A DNA stretch of 64,000 bases, taken from NCBI GenBank assembly GCA_033980235.1, contig CM067065.1:10376373-10440372 (forward strand), written 5' to 3'. Positions 1-11,923 of this stretch are shown here, in pieces (within the stretch, counting starts at the first letter, position 1; every line of letters starts with the position of its first letter). The notes beneath the pieces are model-generated. The model was not told where the DNA came from. It did no database searches and saw only the letters and a list, made by a program, of their open reading frames with translations. A program made the translations under genes and the position numbers. The stretch is from Diadema setosum (taxonomy: Eukaryota; Echinodermata; Echinoidea; Diadematoida; Diadematidae).

Positions 1-121
1 TTGTTTCTATAACAACCAAAGTTTTGCCCAATTAGAACCTCTCTTTAACACGAAGACTCTACCCCCTCCCCCTCACCAATTCATAGTGTGTTACAACAGT
101 CGAACCAATATCGATGATTGA

Positions 122-271
122 ATGTATGAAGAGATTATTGTAACATGCAGAGAAGACTTGCATTCTGACGCTCGAAGAGAGAGGATCGCTCCCAATCGCC
201 TGTCGAATAAAGTGCTCGCCAAAATATACTCAGCTGTGTGCCATGATACTTCATTGAACATACCTCTGTAA
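122..271 (+). other. Short unrecognised open frame
   Basis: A 49-codon frame (ATG at 122-124, TAA at 269-271) encoding MYEEIIVTCREDLHSD and, later, NRLSNKVLAKIYSAV. The composition looks more protein-like than the surrounding AT-rich sequence, but no family is recognised and it lies opposite the ankyrin gene, in its intron or beyond. It could be a transposon remnant or chance. The rest of 1-1182 holds only a short (TA)n at 386-402 and A/T runs. Confidence 0.15.
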
Positions 272-1182
272 ACTAAGCTGATCCCGCCACAAATAATTAT
301 GACCTACCTCCCCCCTCCCCCACCGAGATGTCTACTGCTTCTGATGATCACCAAACATTGGCGTTCAATCACATTTGAGCCTTTTATATATATATATATA
401 TAAACAAAACAAACAAACTTAGCAATAAGTGATGGGGATAACAGTGAAAGTGGGTAATGCAAAAAAAAAAAAAAAAAATCCATTACAAGGTGCTTAACGC
501 TCAGTACTAGAATGCCTACATAGAACCGAAAGAAGAAACGATGAGAATCTGTGAAAATCTGTATTCAATTTCTTGTACTGTTAGGACTTTATATGAAACA
601 AGCGTTGTTTGTGTCGGCAATTTTTTTTTCTACATTGACTACCTTTCTATGTTGAAAGAATGATCACGACCAAAATGATGCATCAAGATTGAAACCCATT
701 CATTTTATATAACGTATAGTGGTAATGATTTCGCTTACTAAGAACCTAGGCTTGTGTGACAGTTAGAGCTTTGACGTTTTACCTCATGCCGATGTGTATT
801 CTAAATAAATGATAATGCCGTTCTATTATGTTGATAGAAACACAGGACCAAAACCATGATACAAAGGAATTGCTGTAATTAAACTACGGATAACATTTAT
901 TTAATAATTCATATGAAGAATCTAAATTTGGAACGAACTCTCCATTACACATAGCAACAAGTTCTTCATGTGATCAGTTGTCAGAATAATCTTCAGACTT
1001 GGGAAGAAGGTTTGTAATTTTCATATATCATATATTCGTAGCAAACAAGAAGAATGAACAAAGTCAGTAAAGACCATTCTGCTTGCAAAATACCATGAAA
1101 TTTTCTGTTGAATAAACAGGCTTCATTTCACATTGCCTACGGAAATTTAATTCCCATACCAACAATATTAGCAATGACTTAC

Positions 1183-1333
1183 CAGTGAACTTCACCAGGA
1201 ATCGGATTGTTTTTTGAATGCATTGTTTCACATCAAATGCAACTGCTATGACCTTTACGGACTCTCCCTGAGGTTCAGTGAAGAAAGTCATTTCATGCTT
1301 GTTCAGCCAGTAGAATGAGCGAATGCTCATTGT
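1183..1333 (-). CDS. Exon 8 of the ankyrin/ZU5/UPA gene (UPA domain, C-terminal part; gene continues left)
   Basis: The acceptor is TTTGAACACGCAG|ACAATG and the donor TTCACTG|GTAAGT. It is 151 bp, phase 0 in and phase 1 out. It encodes SIRSFYWLNKHEMTFF and later VKVIAVAFDVKQCI, consistent with the last strands of UPA. The phase-0 start fits the phase-0 end of the exon at 8640-8774 across a 7.3-kb intron. The acceptor region is exactly duplicated just upstream (1334-1499). A further exon, expected to carry a Death domain, would start in phase 1 to the left; I could not place it within 1-1182. Confidence 0.75.
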
Positions 1334-1499
1334 CTGCGTGTTCAAACCAATTAGAAAAGTGTTAGCAGTGAGATATTACAGTAGCAGCACACATACATGA
1401 ACAATCTACAGAACACCTGCGTGTTCAAACCAATTAGAAAAGTGTTAGCAGTGAGATATTACAGTAGCAGCACACATACATGAACAATCTACAGAACAC
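1334..1499 (-). repeat. Exact 83-bp tandem duplication containing the splice acceptor
   Basis: 1334-1416 and 1417-1499 are identical over 83 bp. Read on the minus strand, each copy ends in CTAAC...TTTTCTAATTGGTTTG...CACGCAG, so each carries a candidate branch point, pyrimidine-rich stretch and acceptor AG. The copy boundary coincides with the exon boundary at 1333/1334. Using the distal acceptor would add 83 nt and shift the frame. Confidence 0.9.
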
Positions 1500-1950
1500 A
1501 CGCAGGTTAGACACATCTATGCAAACAAGTCTATGAGTAGAGATTAGAATAAGAATGCATACAAATTTTTATAAAATGGGTTCAAGAATGGAGCCAATTG
1601 GAACCGCTGAAATGAGTCACGTGTGCTTGTATTAATTTCTCACTAACATCCACGGCCGACGTCACAATGTTTGCACTAGCAGTGCGCACTCAATCAGTTG
1701 TTACAAGTGCGTCTCGCGCTACTATACGCGCTGTCAATCCTGTAAACAACTTCTAGTTCGGGCTGCCGGCCGGCCTTTCTTGTGTATATAACATGGTATT
1801 GTGTGGCCCGGCGTACCGCGTACTTATACTCTCTTATACGTACAGTACTTTCCGAGTGCGACGTGTTTGGGACGAACATCTTCGGACATCTTGATCCACA
1901 AAGGTACGTGAAAAATGTTGTTAGTTTTCGACCCATTTTATAAAACAAAT

Positions 1951-2111
1951 GATGCACAGGATTATTTCGTGACGTTAGTGGAGACGCAGCTCACTCTCGG
2001 GTATTTACGATGTAGTGCAACATGCACTCGGCTTCTCCTCGTGCATGTTTCACAATTGTAAATACCCTCGAGTGCGCTACGCCTCCACTAACGAACTCTA
2101 TCCTGTGCATC
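1951..2111. mobile_element. Foldback (hairpin) element, 161 bp
   Basis: GATGCACAGGAT at the left end is mirrored by ATCCTGTGCATC at the right. Arms of about 70 bases pair through GTTAGTGGAG/CTCCACTAAC, GGGTATTTAC/GTAAATACCC and a central AACATGCAC/GTGCATGTT. There is no coding capacity. It resembles a short nonautonomous DNA element in the intron of the ankyrin gene. Confidence 0.7.
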
Positions 2112-2693
2112 ACTTGTATAATATTGACTTGAATAGTAATACCCTTATCAGGTAATCACCAGGTGTATCTAAATATGAGCAATTTAATCTTTTTTTTTTT
2201 CTGCTATTTTTTTTCATATTATGCGTTTACGCCAACAACATTATAACACACACCCTTCCAAATTTAAGCCTAATTAACCTTTGGCAGAAGAAACAAAATC
2301 CCAGCATCAGGGCTTTAAAACAATTCTAAAATGAGAGTTGGGATAGAAAGAACTATTGTAAAAATTTGAATCCGTAAAATCGATGTTAAGTACTGTTCAA
2401 TACATAAAATGTGAACAATAGTTATGATAAAAAAAAAATATGTTTCAGACTAAACCGTCTACCGTTACGGTTTTGTGAGAAAAATACTCATATCTGCTTA
2501 TATTTTAGGCTTTATTGCAAAAATGTTGATTATAGTAGAATGTTTCGTGATACAACATACCTATAGATATGCATCACATGTGATATCTTGAGCATTTTTA
2601 AAATCACTGCTACCAAAGGTAAAGAGGACCTTTAAGATTCTCTCACTGATATCATTTGTCCATGACTGGTCACGTACAGATATGTCATAGGCC

Positions 2694-2733
<40 letters not shown>

Positions 2734-2736
<3 letters not shown>

Positions 2737-2888
2737 GAGTTTGTTTGCAAAAACCTATAAGTCCATTTTTGAAGTTATGGTCAAAAGAAGCACAAATTTT
2801 CTTATTATTCTCTTTATTTTTCTTGACCTTTAATCGCAAATATCTCCATTTGGCAAATATGGACTTATCGGTTTTTGCAAACAAACTC

Positions 2889-2891
<3 letters not shown>
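2734..2891. mobile_element. MITE inserted in a (TA)n microsatellite
   Basis: The terminal inverted repeats begin GAAGAGTTTGTTTGCAAAAA and continue CC(T/G)ATAAGTCCAT. The right copy is the near-exact reverse complement ending at 2891. Both ends abut (TA)n runs (2701-2733 and 2892-2920), the second continuing into (TG)n to 2939, so TA was probably the target. It is 158 bp with no open frame of interest. Confidence 0.75.
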
Positions 2892-2939
<48 letters not shown>

Positions 2940-3079
2940 ATACGATCTTCCAAAAAAATATCAGCGATCTAAGCTTCCTTTTGAATATACATTGAAGCTC
3001 AAATTTGATATAACTGATATTGGAATACCTCTCAATTAGAAATGAGAAATCATTATTTTGGGCACCAGGTAGGTCCTGG

Positions 3080-4880
3080 AGAAATCTGTAATTACTTCAA
3101 GGCATTGGATAAAAGAAAAGCACATGGTTTTGACAATATGCCAGTACGTTTGTTCAAGGACGCAGCGCATCTAATTTTTGAACCACTGGCTTAGATCTCT
3201 TTCCAATTCATTATTCAATTCAATAGTTTCTTTATTTCCATCCTCAAAAAAAAAAGGGGGGGAACATGATTAAAAGTGGTACAATTTCTCATTTGTCTTT
3301 CATTCGTCTGATAAAGGCATTTCTTTTCAAATACAATAAATAGTATATCCGCGAATGAGGTCACAAAAAGAAACAATGCACTTTGTCATGGCAACAAAAA
3401 TAGTAAATAATCATAACGATGGAAAACAGTGTTCCTGAAAAAAAAAGCCAAGCTTATGAGACGTGGAACACCAGAACATCTTCAATCTTCAATCACTGGA
3501 ACACTGGAACATCTTCATATCTTCAATTTGTTACTGGAAAATGGAGTTTTCCCAGATGCTCTGAAAATAGCAAAAGTTACTCCAATTTACAAGAAAGGTT
3601 CTAGGGAATATCCAGACAATAGCAGGCCAATTTCAGAATTGCCAATAATTGCATAGATTTTGAAAAAAAAAAAATGTCAACAAGCGGTTGGTGGATATTT
3701 TGGACTCACGCAGTATTTTGTACAAACATCAGAATGGTCTCCGTAAAAAGGACAGTATTAAGCTCTCACTAATCAACCATGTGAATTCCCTTTAAAGTCT
3801 ATCCATGAAAGTAAACACACTATTGGTGTATTCATTGATTTTCAAAAGGCCATCGAAACAATAAACCACAAGATCATCTCAAGCAAGTTGAGTTTTTATG
3901 GCATTCACGGCAACTCTTCACGATGGTTTGAGAGTTATCTTGCGAATCGATGACAAGTAATATGTTTCAAGGAAACAGTCAGTAGTCCAAATACACTAAA
4001 GTGTCGTGTAGCATAAGGATCAGTTCTTGGGTCAAGGCTCTTCTTGATAATATATATATAAAGACCTACCAAATTTACCTTCTTTTTTTAACTTTAGACT
4101 TTTGCTGAAGTATATTTCATACATTCAATGTTGGCCAGAGGGAAGTTGACATGGGGATCATCAATCTGCATTTAGGGAAAATTCAAGACTGGTGCAATTC
4201 TAATAAAGTGACATTCAATTTGAAAAAGATAAATTATATGATAAAAATAAAAAATGAGAAGTTACTGGGAAAGAAATACTGAAACTATCTGATAATGTCA
4301 TTGAGAGTGAATGAGGCATATTTTGATGGAATATGCATTGATAGTCATTTGACTTGAAAAAGACACATTAAAGCTGTAAATAAATGTGTAAGACGGAAGG
4401 ATGGTATTCTTTCTAAATTATGACACTGTGTCCCCCAACATAAACTTATTCTCCTCTACAAATCTTTTATCCAGTCCAACATTACATAAAATTATATGGA
4501 TTTGAAGTGTGGGGGAGTACATGCAAATCTTATTCAAACTGCCTTCGTCTTAGTCAGAAAATGGTCATGCGAGCTATCACCTTCAGTCCACTCAGAACAC
4601 CTTCTGATGCACTGTTTTAAAAACTGGGAGTAATGGACGTATTTTAATTAAATAAACTTTACATCTGTACATTTTTATTCTATTTGTCAACGGGAAATAA
4701 GCCACCAGATCTAGCAGGAAATTGTCAAAATATTCAATATTCTTATTCAACAAGGGGCAAAAAAGAAGGCTTACTCTATCTACCAAAATGTAAAACTATG
4801 TATGGTCAACTCTCACTTCCTTATACAGGAGTTAAATTGTGGAATGCTTTGCCAAAAACATTTAAGGAGAATTAATACCA
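3080..4880 (+). pseudogene. Dead L2/CR1-like LINE reverse transcriptase remnant
   Basis: Fragments in all three plus frames read in LINE order. KRKAHGFDNMPVRLFKDAA (about 3113-3166) is the RT start; FPDALKIAKVTPIYKKGSRE and NSRPIS lie near 3550-3635. FYGIHGNSSRWFESYLANR (about 3893-3950) follows, and GVKLWNALPKTFKEN (4828-4875) is the typical C-terminal end of L2/CR1 ORF2. Frameshifts and stops are frequent. An insertion of about 300 bp (3200-3500), beginning TTCAATTCAATAGTTTC, splits the RT start and may be the reverse-oriented 3' tail of another LINE. Confidence 0.8.
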
Positions 4881-4889
4881 GGAAAAAAC

Positions 4890-7600
4890 TCCGAAGTAAT
4901 TTAGCAAAACACATTAAATCTGTATAGACAATGGTACTACAAATCGATGATTTTATTATTTTTATACGTATTTTATTTGTTCATTTTGTAACACGTGTTA
5001 AAGGACCAACACTTACTATCACCTGTGCTAACTCTTGGTTCTTTTAGCAACCTCATTCTGTACATTATTGACATAAGCTGTATGCTTTTATTTAAGCTCT
5101 TTTTCGATAAATAGTTTAAGATTACTTAATCATTTATCCATTTATTCGATATGCTTTAGATCGTTTAGACAGTTATGTGTGATATGTGTTAAAGTGAAAA
5201 CTAAGTTCTGGTAAGGGCTTGAGAACCCGTCTGGCACCATTTCATATTTGCTTGCAATATATCGAAAGAGTCTACAAAGAAACTTACCTGGCTGACGCGG
5301 TTTGCCGGAATGATGAGTCGTTTTTGGAGTATTTTGAGAAAAATAATTAAAGTCGGTAAACCGACTTTTATTCCAGAAGGCTCCAGACTAACTCGGTCTC
5401 AGGGAAAACTCGACCCTATTTCAGACAATTTACACACAGTTCGTGATCGCCATGTTCATCAGTAGCCTACTCTATAATACTACGGGCACAGGCCAAACGA
5501 GGCCTTACTGAGCACACAGGAAAGTGCGTGCTAATCCTGTACAAAACAAATGGACAGTGCGCGGTCCTCAAGCCTACTAGCAAAGACGCTTTATAATACG
5601 CACATCACCTCAGTTGCTGAGACGCGCGGTCTTTGAAGTTTTTGATGTTGTTTATCAATTGTCTTTGATTGTTTTTAGAGGTGCTTGAGAGGCGCACACT
5701 AATTTTGCATGCGCGCCAAAGAGGTTTTTGATGCGCGTGTTGTAACAACTCGGACCATTACTGCGAGTAGCCAGAACGCTACAATGTAGTTTATACAGGC
5801 CGCTCCCGTATGCATAGTACTGTACAATCCAGAGGGAAAACCAGTAGCAGTACAACTCATCCCGCCGTCAAGCAAAGCGAGGCCGAGTTATCCCCGAGTC
5901 CGAGTCTAGCCTGACCCCGTTCGGGTAAGTTCCGAGACTGAATGTTTTTGGTTAATATATCCCATTTTCGTCCTTACCCATCGAATATCTTGTTATTACA
6001 GCGTTATTCCGCACATTTCCTAGGCATACGTTCACATTTTGGAGCAAAATTTGACAACTTTTGCAGGCATACCAGAACTTTGTTTGGGCTTTAATGTTGA
6101 ATTCATATGTAAACATGTATTCAGACTTTCTTGTACATATGCTGTTTTTTTTTAATATAAATTAGCTCAAACTCAAACCCATACGATTGATAAAATATGT
6201 TTCAAAACGCCTTCCCCTGTGTGTGTGTTTGTGTGTGTGTGTCTGCCACAATGATATGAGTAACACGGAAACATTCAAGTTATGCTCAGTATAGGCCAAG
6301 GTGCATCAGATTGTTTAATTAATCATATTCGTACTTCAGCAATGATGGACAGATGATGTCATTACCATAATCTTGGTTTGGAAGATTTTTGTGGGCATAT
6401 CTAAATGCAATCTAAAAATTATAGGAAAATGTTCATAAAACGTAAGAAATGTATCTCGATATTAATTTGGCAACATATTAAAGTGACAGTTAGGGTACCG
6501 TGCATCAACATAAGACAACATGCATTTGCGTTGCACAGTTCCTTTAAGATCTAGAGTCACTTTAAGATATAGAGTCATGAAATTTTGAATGAAATATATA
6601 GCAGTGTGTAGTACTTCAGTTAGTTCTCACATGTTTACCTGCGATACAAACAAATACATATTACATTGGTTCAGCCAAATTCCGTGTTATTGTTATATTC
6701 TGTGTATAGCAGATAAGGTTGGAAGGTATGTAATTTCACCCTATAAATGTTGTTGGTGTTATAGATTATTAATACATTACTGCACTAACAGTCTGACTCT
6801 GAGGAACTTTCCGAGGGAATAAAAAAGAATGATGCCCATAAATACTTCAACAGCATTTAACATTTTCATCACAGTAAAAAGGTGAAAGAATGATATAGTA
6901 ACATTCACATAATAACGACATCCCTTTTCCCATCTCATCCCGCTGCATTAAAAGAAGGTTATTTCTTTTTCTTTTTTTTTGTCAAATTGACTGAAGAAGA
7001 TAACAATTTGATAACTTGAATATGAATCGTTATCAGTAAAGGTACATGCATTAAATAAACCAACAATTTCTTCTTGAGATAAGTTACGACAAGAATGTGT
7101 TATTTCATTTCAGTTGTGTGAAGAGAGTAACCAGCAGGTATCCCCAGCTCAACTGTTTTATTCAATATACTATTGGGGTTCGTATGATGATTGAGTAAAG
7201 TAGGAATTCTTTATTCAATGTTTTTCTTTTTCTTTTGAATACTTCAAGTATGTTGAATAGATTCGAGGGGAAGAATAATGTCATTTTGTGACTGTCAGTA
7301 AGTGATTGACACTGTTTATCCAGTTTCCACTACCAACAAAAATATCAATTCTTATCCTTGCCCAATGTTTGCTTATGTAATTTGACACAAGAATGAGTAA
7401 TTTGCGAAAACCTTACAAGGTGTATCATATGAAATTATACACTCAAGCAAAGTACACAACGTAAAAACAAATATTAACGTTAACACATATTCACAACTCA
7501 GTTCCACGCAAACACTTCACATCTTGCACAATGCACCGCTGCGCCTTTTCCCCTCATTCTTCCCTCCCTTTCTCTTTATCGCCACTCAGTGAAGTGGTGA
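4890..7600. other. Intronic sequence without recognised features
   Basis: Within the 7.3-kb intron (1334-8639). It holds a GC- and CpG-richer patch (about 5300-5940) with a perfect 20-bp palindrome at 5351-5370, a (TG)n run near 6222-6243, and a small local duplication around 6541-6577. I see no gene. Confidence 0.5.
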
Positions 7601-7985
7601 CTTGTATATTGTATTCTTATATTATAATGTTGCATTGTTTAGACAATCATTTCTGAGGCCATTGTCCTCGTCAAGCGTTTGCTTATGATGATGGTCTCCT
7701 GTATTTCTGTACATTGAGAATGGCCTAATTTGTCTTTGAACAATTGATATGCTGTAACTTATATTTTCATAAATGTATGCACAAAATCGATTGTTTATTT
7801 TCATTTTGCTTTATGTCAGAAAAAAGTTGGATATTTGAATTAATCATTTATTTGTTTTAACTGTCAGATTAAAATTATGCTGTAATCAATTTTCGTTCAA
7901 TTGAATTTGTATTTCATTTATGTATGAAAAAGAAATAAAAATAAAATAAATCAATCATTCAATCAATCGATCAATCAATCAATCA
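7600..7985 (+). mobile_element. LINE-like 3' end with (TCAA)n tail
   Basis: An AT-rich segment with UTR-like composition ends in AAAAATAAAATAAA followed by a (TCAA)n run at 7951-7985. A short tandem tail at the 3' end is typical of L2/CR1-type LINEs and their derivatives. No RT coding can be read, so this would be a strongly 5'-truncated copy. Confidence 0.4.
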
Positions 7986-8639
7986 AAGCTCTTGCAAAAC
8001 TATTTCCAGTACATATACTACATTTTGGGAGAATCCTACTCAACGACATAAAAGGTTTTGCATTTCGTGTGATGCGTCAATCGGGAATGAATATTTCACT
8101 ACAGTTATTTGCATTGTGTGAAAGTCTGCATTATAATGAAAATGAGGAAGACGGGTAAGCAATGATATAAATCATATGTATGCAGTCCTTCAATAGCTGT
8201 TGTTTATCGAAAGAAAAACCAACCAAAGTTTTCGCGCGCTTCATTTTCGAACGTTACGTTATATTCTCTTCTCTTTCATCTTTCACGACTTTCTAGCCTT
8301 TCTCTTCCCCCTGCCCTACATCACTCTGGTTTATCTTTTATCCTCCCACTGACCTCCGAATTCTTTACCTGATTCTCACTTTATTCTTGCTGATACAATG
8401 TAGTGTCCATGTCTCCTACTCTCCCGTCTCCAAGTATATTCGTGCAAGGTCAACCTCCGGCTCACCGCCGCAACTCTCCTCTTTTTAGAGTCTTCTTTCG
8501 CCACTCAACAGTCCTCCAAAAAGCTACATACACATGGTGTTACTGAAAATCTCTCTTTCTCAAATGTTCCAATATACAATTATAAGTAAACGTAAGGTAG
8601 AAAACAGGCAAACATTTATTTGAAGCATGAAACACTCAC

Positions 8640-8774
8640 TGCATCATCCGCTTTCTCCTTGTTTACAAACTGGGTAATGTTGACATCGCCCTCTCGCCAT
8701 CTCACATAGAACTGTTCACCGCAGCCATCACGTGCCTCAACGTATCCCTTTGCTGTCTTCTCATTTTGAATCTC
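8640..8774 (-). CDS. Exon 7 of the ankyrin/ZU5/UPA gene (UPA domain, middle)
   Basis: The acceptor is a long pyrimidine tract ending CAG|GAGATT and the donor GATGCA|GTGAGT. It is 135 bp, phase 0 in and out, 45 codons. It encodes EIQNEKTAKGYVEARDGCGE followed by QFYVRWREGDVNITQF. This matches the UPA pattern in which a helix is followed by a basic/aromatic strand. UPA (named from UNC5, PIDD, ankyrin) packs against ZU5 and relays signals to the Death domain that normally follows. The preceding intron is 1.9 kb. Confidence 0.82.
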
Positions 8775-9856
8775 CTGAAAAAAAAAAACACAAAAAACAA
8801 GAGTCATTCATGGACATGCAACTGCAATATATTTGTATCTACATCTCACTCTCTCTACAAATATATTGACGTTGATGAAGAGTATGCTAATATAAATAAT
8901 TCAGCCCCCCTTTTTTCACGCTTTTTTTTCCCTCCACTTTCTCGCCGCTATTGGTTAAGCAGTTTTCACGAGCTTTATATTTATATCTACCTACGTTATT
9001 CAGGGGATTTAGCAACAGACATGGTGTACGTTTCTGCTGTAAAAACTTAAGTGAATGAATTCTCAATGAATACATTATAATTTCACATACAGAGTAATGG
9101 ACATTCTTTGAATATGAACAGTAATATTTCTCAGAGAAAAGCGTAAAGGTTTCCATCATAGAATAACACTTTTCAAATATGTTTGAGAATAAAACATAAC
9201 ATGAATGTGAAGTTTTACATTGCACATGTTTGAACATTTTGTCTGGACAAAGAGGTACTATAAAATGTATATAGGTAATTTCTAAAATATAACAACACAA
9301 ATAACAAGGGCTATTGAAACCGTTATCCAAATAAATGGAATTTACCCTGAAAAATGATTAAAAACAGAGGGTCTTCATTTCTTTTTTCCTATCCACGATC
9401 ATCAGTATGTCTACCTGAACTTCGAAGAAATATAAATTTTTATTCTGGATATTCGAGCTTTATGTTAGAAATGAGATAAATAGATATGTCTTTTATCACA
9501 TTTTTTTTTTTTTGCAGAGATAATTGTTATTTTCCGTTTAACTTCTACAAGCTAACTTAGTTTCCAGTTTGTGGAAAGATATCGAGTATCCGGCGTCAAA
9601 TTCATATTAAGACTTTCGTTACACAAAAATAGTTATCACTCCACCTTAAAAAAAAAAATACATGAGCAACTGAATTGGCTATCATGCAAACCAATTAAAC
9701 AGGATCTATTGGAGGATACAAAGATTTCATGTCAATTGTATAAAAGCATGTGAACGTGACACTCAGCTGTATATATAAAATGTATGAGACATGTTTAGGG
9801 GCAAACACCAAAGAGGACATCAACAAGTAGGGAAAAATATAAGGGCCATGATATAC

Positions 9857-10065
9857 CCCCATCCAGGGCAATTATACCCCCCTCCTCCCTCCTCCTCCTC
9901 CCCTCGGCTATTTACTCGTCAGTGATAAGGTTGTAGAAAAGATTGGGATTTAGGGTTGAGCGTTCGGAGTATTTAGGTTAGGATTCGGATTCGGATAAGG
10001 ATTATAGAGGGTCAGGGGAAGGATCCGGGGTAATTGCCCAGGGTTTAATTGCCCTAGGTCCAATA
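9857..10065. mobile_element. Possible short TIR element with G/C-rich ends
   Basis: CCAGGGCAATTATACCCCCC at the left faces GGGGTAATTGCCCAGGG and AATTGCCCTAGG at the right, a short imperfect inverted repeat. The interior has (CTC)n and GGATTCGGATTCGGATAAGG short tandem motifs. It lies in the intron 8775-10694; no open frame is seen. Confidence 0.4.
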
Positions 10066-10468
10066 CAATATCATTGCGTTAATTGATAGTATCCGTGATT
10101 GGGAAATATTGTCACATGTATTGGTGTAAAAAGACTTGCCTCCTGTCAATAACACAAACCTGCATTTTCTATGATTATTATGTACCATGTCAGTAAGGCA
10201 CAGGCAGGCGACTTTCATATTGCAATGTAGCCATCCCCATAGAAATACTTTTGATTAGCTTTTTTCTTTTATATCAACATTTTCTCACAGTTGAATAATA
10301 AAATAAGCACATTATACGTTTGAATAAGTACATAATATTGTATATAATATTGGTATACATATTATATTGTATATTCTGTATATATTCAATATATATAATA
10401 TATTACATACATGTACATATAACATCGATTATATAATTATATATGTTATATTCATGTACATATTATAA

Positions 10469-10505
10469 TTATAGAGAGAGAGAGAAGGAGAGAGAGACAG
10501 AGAGG
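10469..10505. repeat. (AG)n microsatellite
   Basis: An interrupted GA/AG run follows about 120 bp of TATA-rich sequence in the intron between exons 7 and 6. Confidence 0.8.
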
Positions 10506-10694
10506 AGGGAATTTTTTATAGCTGAAATTTTACTTCATTCCAACGAAATTTCGTCGTAAATGATTGAGAATAGCAGGAAGGCAGGAAAGCACTGGAAAGA
10601 AAATAATGGGACAGACCAATATGCTGGAGCAAATTGTGGTTAGACACTTCTAAGGACAGGGAAGGATGACTCTTTGCCATAGACATGTATATAC

Positions 10695-10927
10695 CTGAGA
10701 CAAACCCTTTATGTCATCATGAACAATGAAAGGAACTGTGTGCATCTCTCCTGCTCTTGTAGGCTTTGGTACGAACGCTGTGCAAATGACCCTTTTGCCA
10801 ACAAAGAATCTGTCAATCACTCCAACAATCCACCATTCAGAAAAGTGGTACAAGGTTAATTCCAAGGTGTTCCTTTCTAAAGTGACAGTGCCAGACTCTG
10901 CAGTTGCCACAGAGAACCGTTCAGAAT
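10695..10927 (-). CDS. Exon 6 of the ankyrin/ZU5/UPA gene (ZU5 end with HFS motif, UPA start)
   Basis: The acceptor is CTTTTTTTCAG|ATTCTG and the donor TCTCAG|GTATAT. It is 233 bp, phase 1 in and phase 0 out. The peptide TLYHFSEWWIVGV holds an HFS motif; its codons are His 10845-10847, Phe 10842-10844 and Ser 10839-10841, predicted residues 4662-4664. In PIDD1 and UNC5CL the same HFS, in the same ZU5 position and followed by aromatics, is the autoproteolysis site. The exon then enters UPA (KRVICTAFVPKPTRAGEMH, then VPFIVHDDIKGL), whose start in UNC5, ankyrin and PIDD proteins has a similar pattern. Cleavage of this protein is inference from the motif. Confidence 0.87.
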
Positions 10928-11620
10928 CTGAAAAAAAGGAAGAAAACATTTAAAAAATAATGTCATTTCTTTTCTTTTTTACACTAATGTAAGAGCTACC
11001 AAAGATCGGCCTTTATCTCGGTAACGCATGAACCTCGGAGGATTAAAACTTGGGTCATTAAAAGACACTTTGATTAACAATGAAAGGCTGCAGTCTGGAC
11101 CTTCTGCAATGAAACATTGACAACTACGTCTGAGACCGGACCCTCAATATTGTTGAAGCCTTTGCATTGGAGGGTCAAAGTCTGAGACTAAGAGACTACA
11201 ACCCTTACAGGTCTAAGCCCTGACCTTCAGGAGAGTGAGTCTATAGTCTCACAGGTCGAAATCTAGACCGTAGCATTGAGGGTTGCAGCCTTGACAACCA
11301 AACTGAACTATGACAATTCACAAACATTTTCCTGTTTTCTGCTCTGGAGCACCACAGGATACTATCCGTTTGAACAACCTGTACAGTAAAGGTAGTGCAA
11401 GGCTTGATATGCATTTTGTTTTTCTTTAAATCAGAATCAAAATTGATTCTGGGAGTTTTCTGCATTGAAAGTATCACAAATCAAACAAGTATTATTTTTT
11501 TCTAAACAATAAGACCTACTTTCAGTGCATGCCCACATTAATGAAAAGTACGTGTACAACGCACAGAAAATAGAATGAAGACAATTCAATTTAGATTTAA
11601 AGCCAACATTATTGTAATAC

Positions 11621-11923
11621 CATCTTTGCGATGGTACAGCAGAATGGAAGCGCGGTGAGGTTGGGTGAACATGGCACAGTGGGGCATGGTGACTTTGAAT
11701 GGTTTCCCAAGTTGTTCCAAGGGTGAAGTGAACTTCAGACCAGCTGCAATCACCACTTCTCCATCCCCAAGGATCAGGTCATCAGGAGCTTTCAGGAGTG
11801 GTTGGACTTTGATTTGGCGATGCTCGTCTAACTCTACCATAACCTGTATACCAAATGGCTCAAGCGCTTGCAGGGATATATCAAAATCATCTTGACTGGT
11901 GGACACAAACTGTTCCGTATTTT
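11621..11923 (-). CDS. Exon 5 of the ankyrin/ZU5/UPA gene (ZU5 domain, N-terminal part)
   Basis: The acceptor is GCACTGATACAG|AA and the donor AAAGATG|GTATTA. It is 303 bp, phase 1 in and phase 1 out. The peptide carries the ZU5 core VVIAAGLKFTSPLEQLGKPF followed by KVTMPHCAMF. This corresponds to the family pattern in which a hydrophobic strand ending in GLKF leads to a Pro-rich turn and a PHCA strand, as in UNC5, ankyrins, PIDD and ZO-1. ZU5 is a beta-sandwich protein-interaction domain. The usual N-terminal ZU5 strand (glycine-rich, ending in a PPGA-type turn) is weak here, so either this copy is diverged or a small exon has been missed. Confidence 0.85.

Noticed and set aside
2693..2972. 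Small frames over 2693-2972 on both strands
   Set aside because: They translate the MITE and (TA)n/(TG)n microsatellites; runs of alternating Ile/Tyr are diagnostic of (TA)n.
5351..5370. Perfect 20-bp palindrome AAAGTCGGTAAACCGACTTT
   Set aside because: A single short palindrome in a CpG-rich patch; no context for a binding site or element end.
8887..9330. 147-codon minus-strand frame in the intron between exons 7 and 6
   Set aside because: Its Cys/Tyr/Phe-rich composition fits AT-rich noncoding DNA, there are no splice signals in phase with the neighbouring exons, and no domain is recognised.
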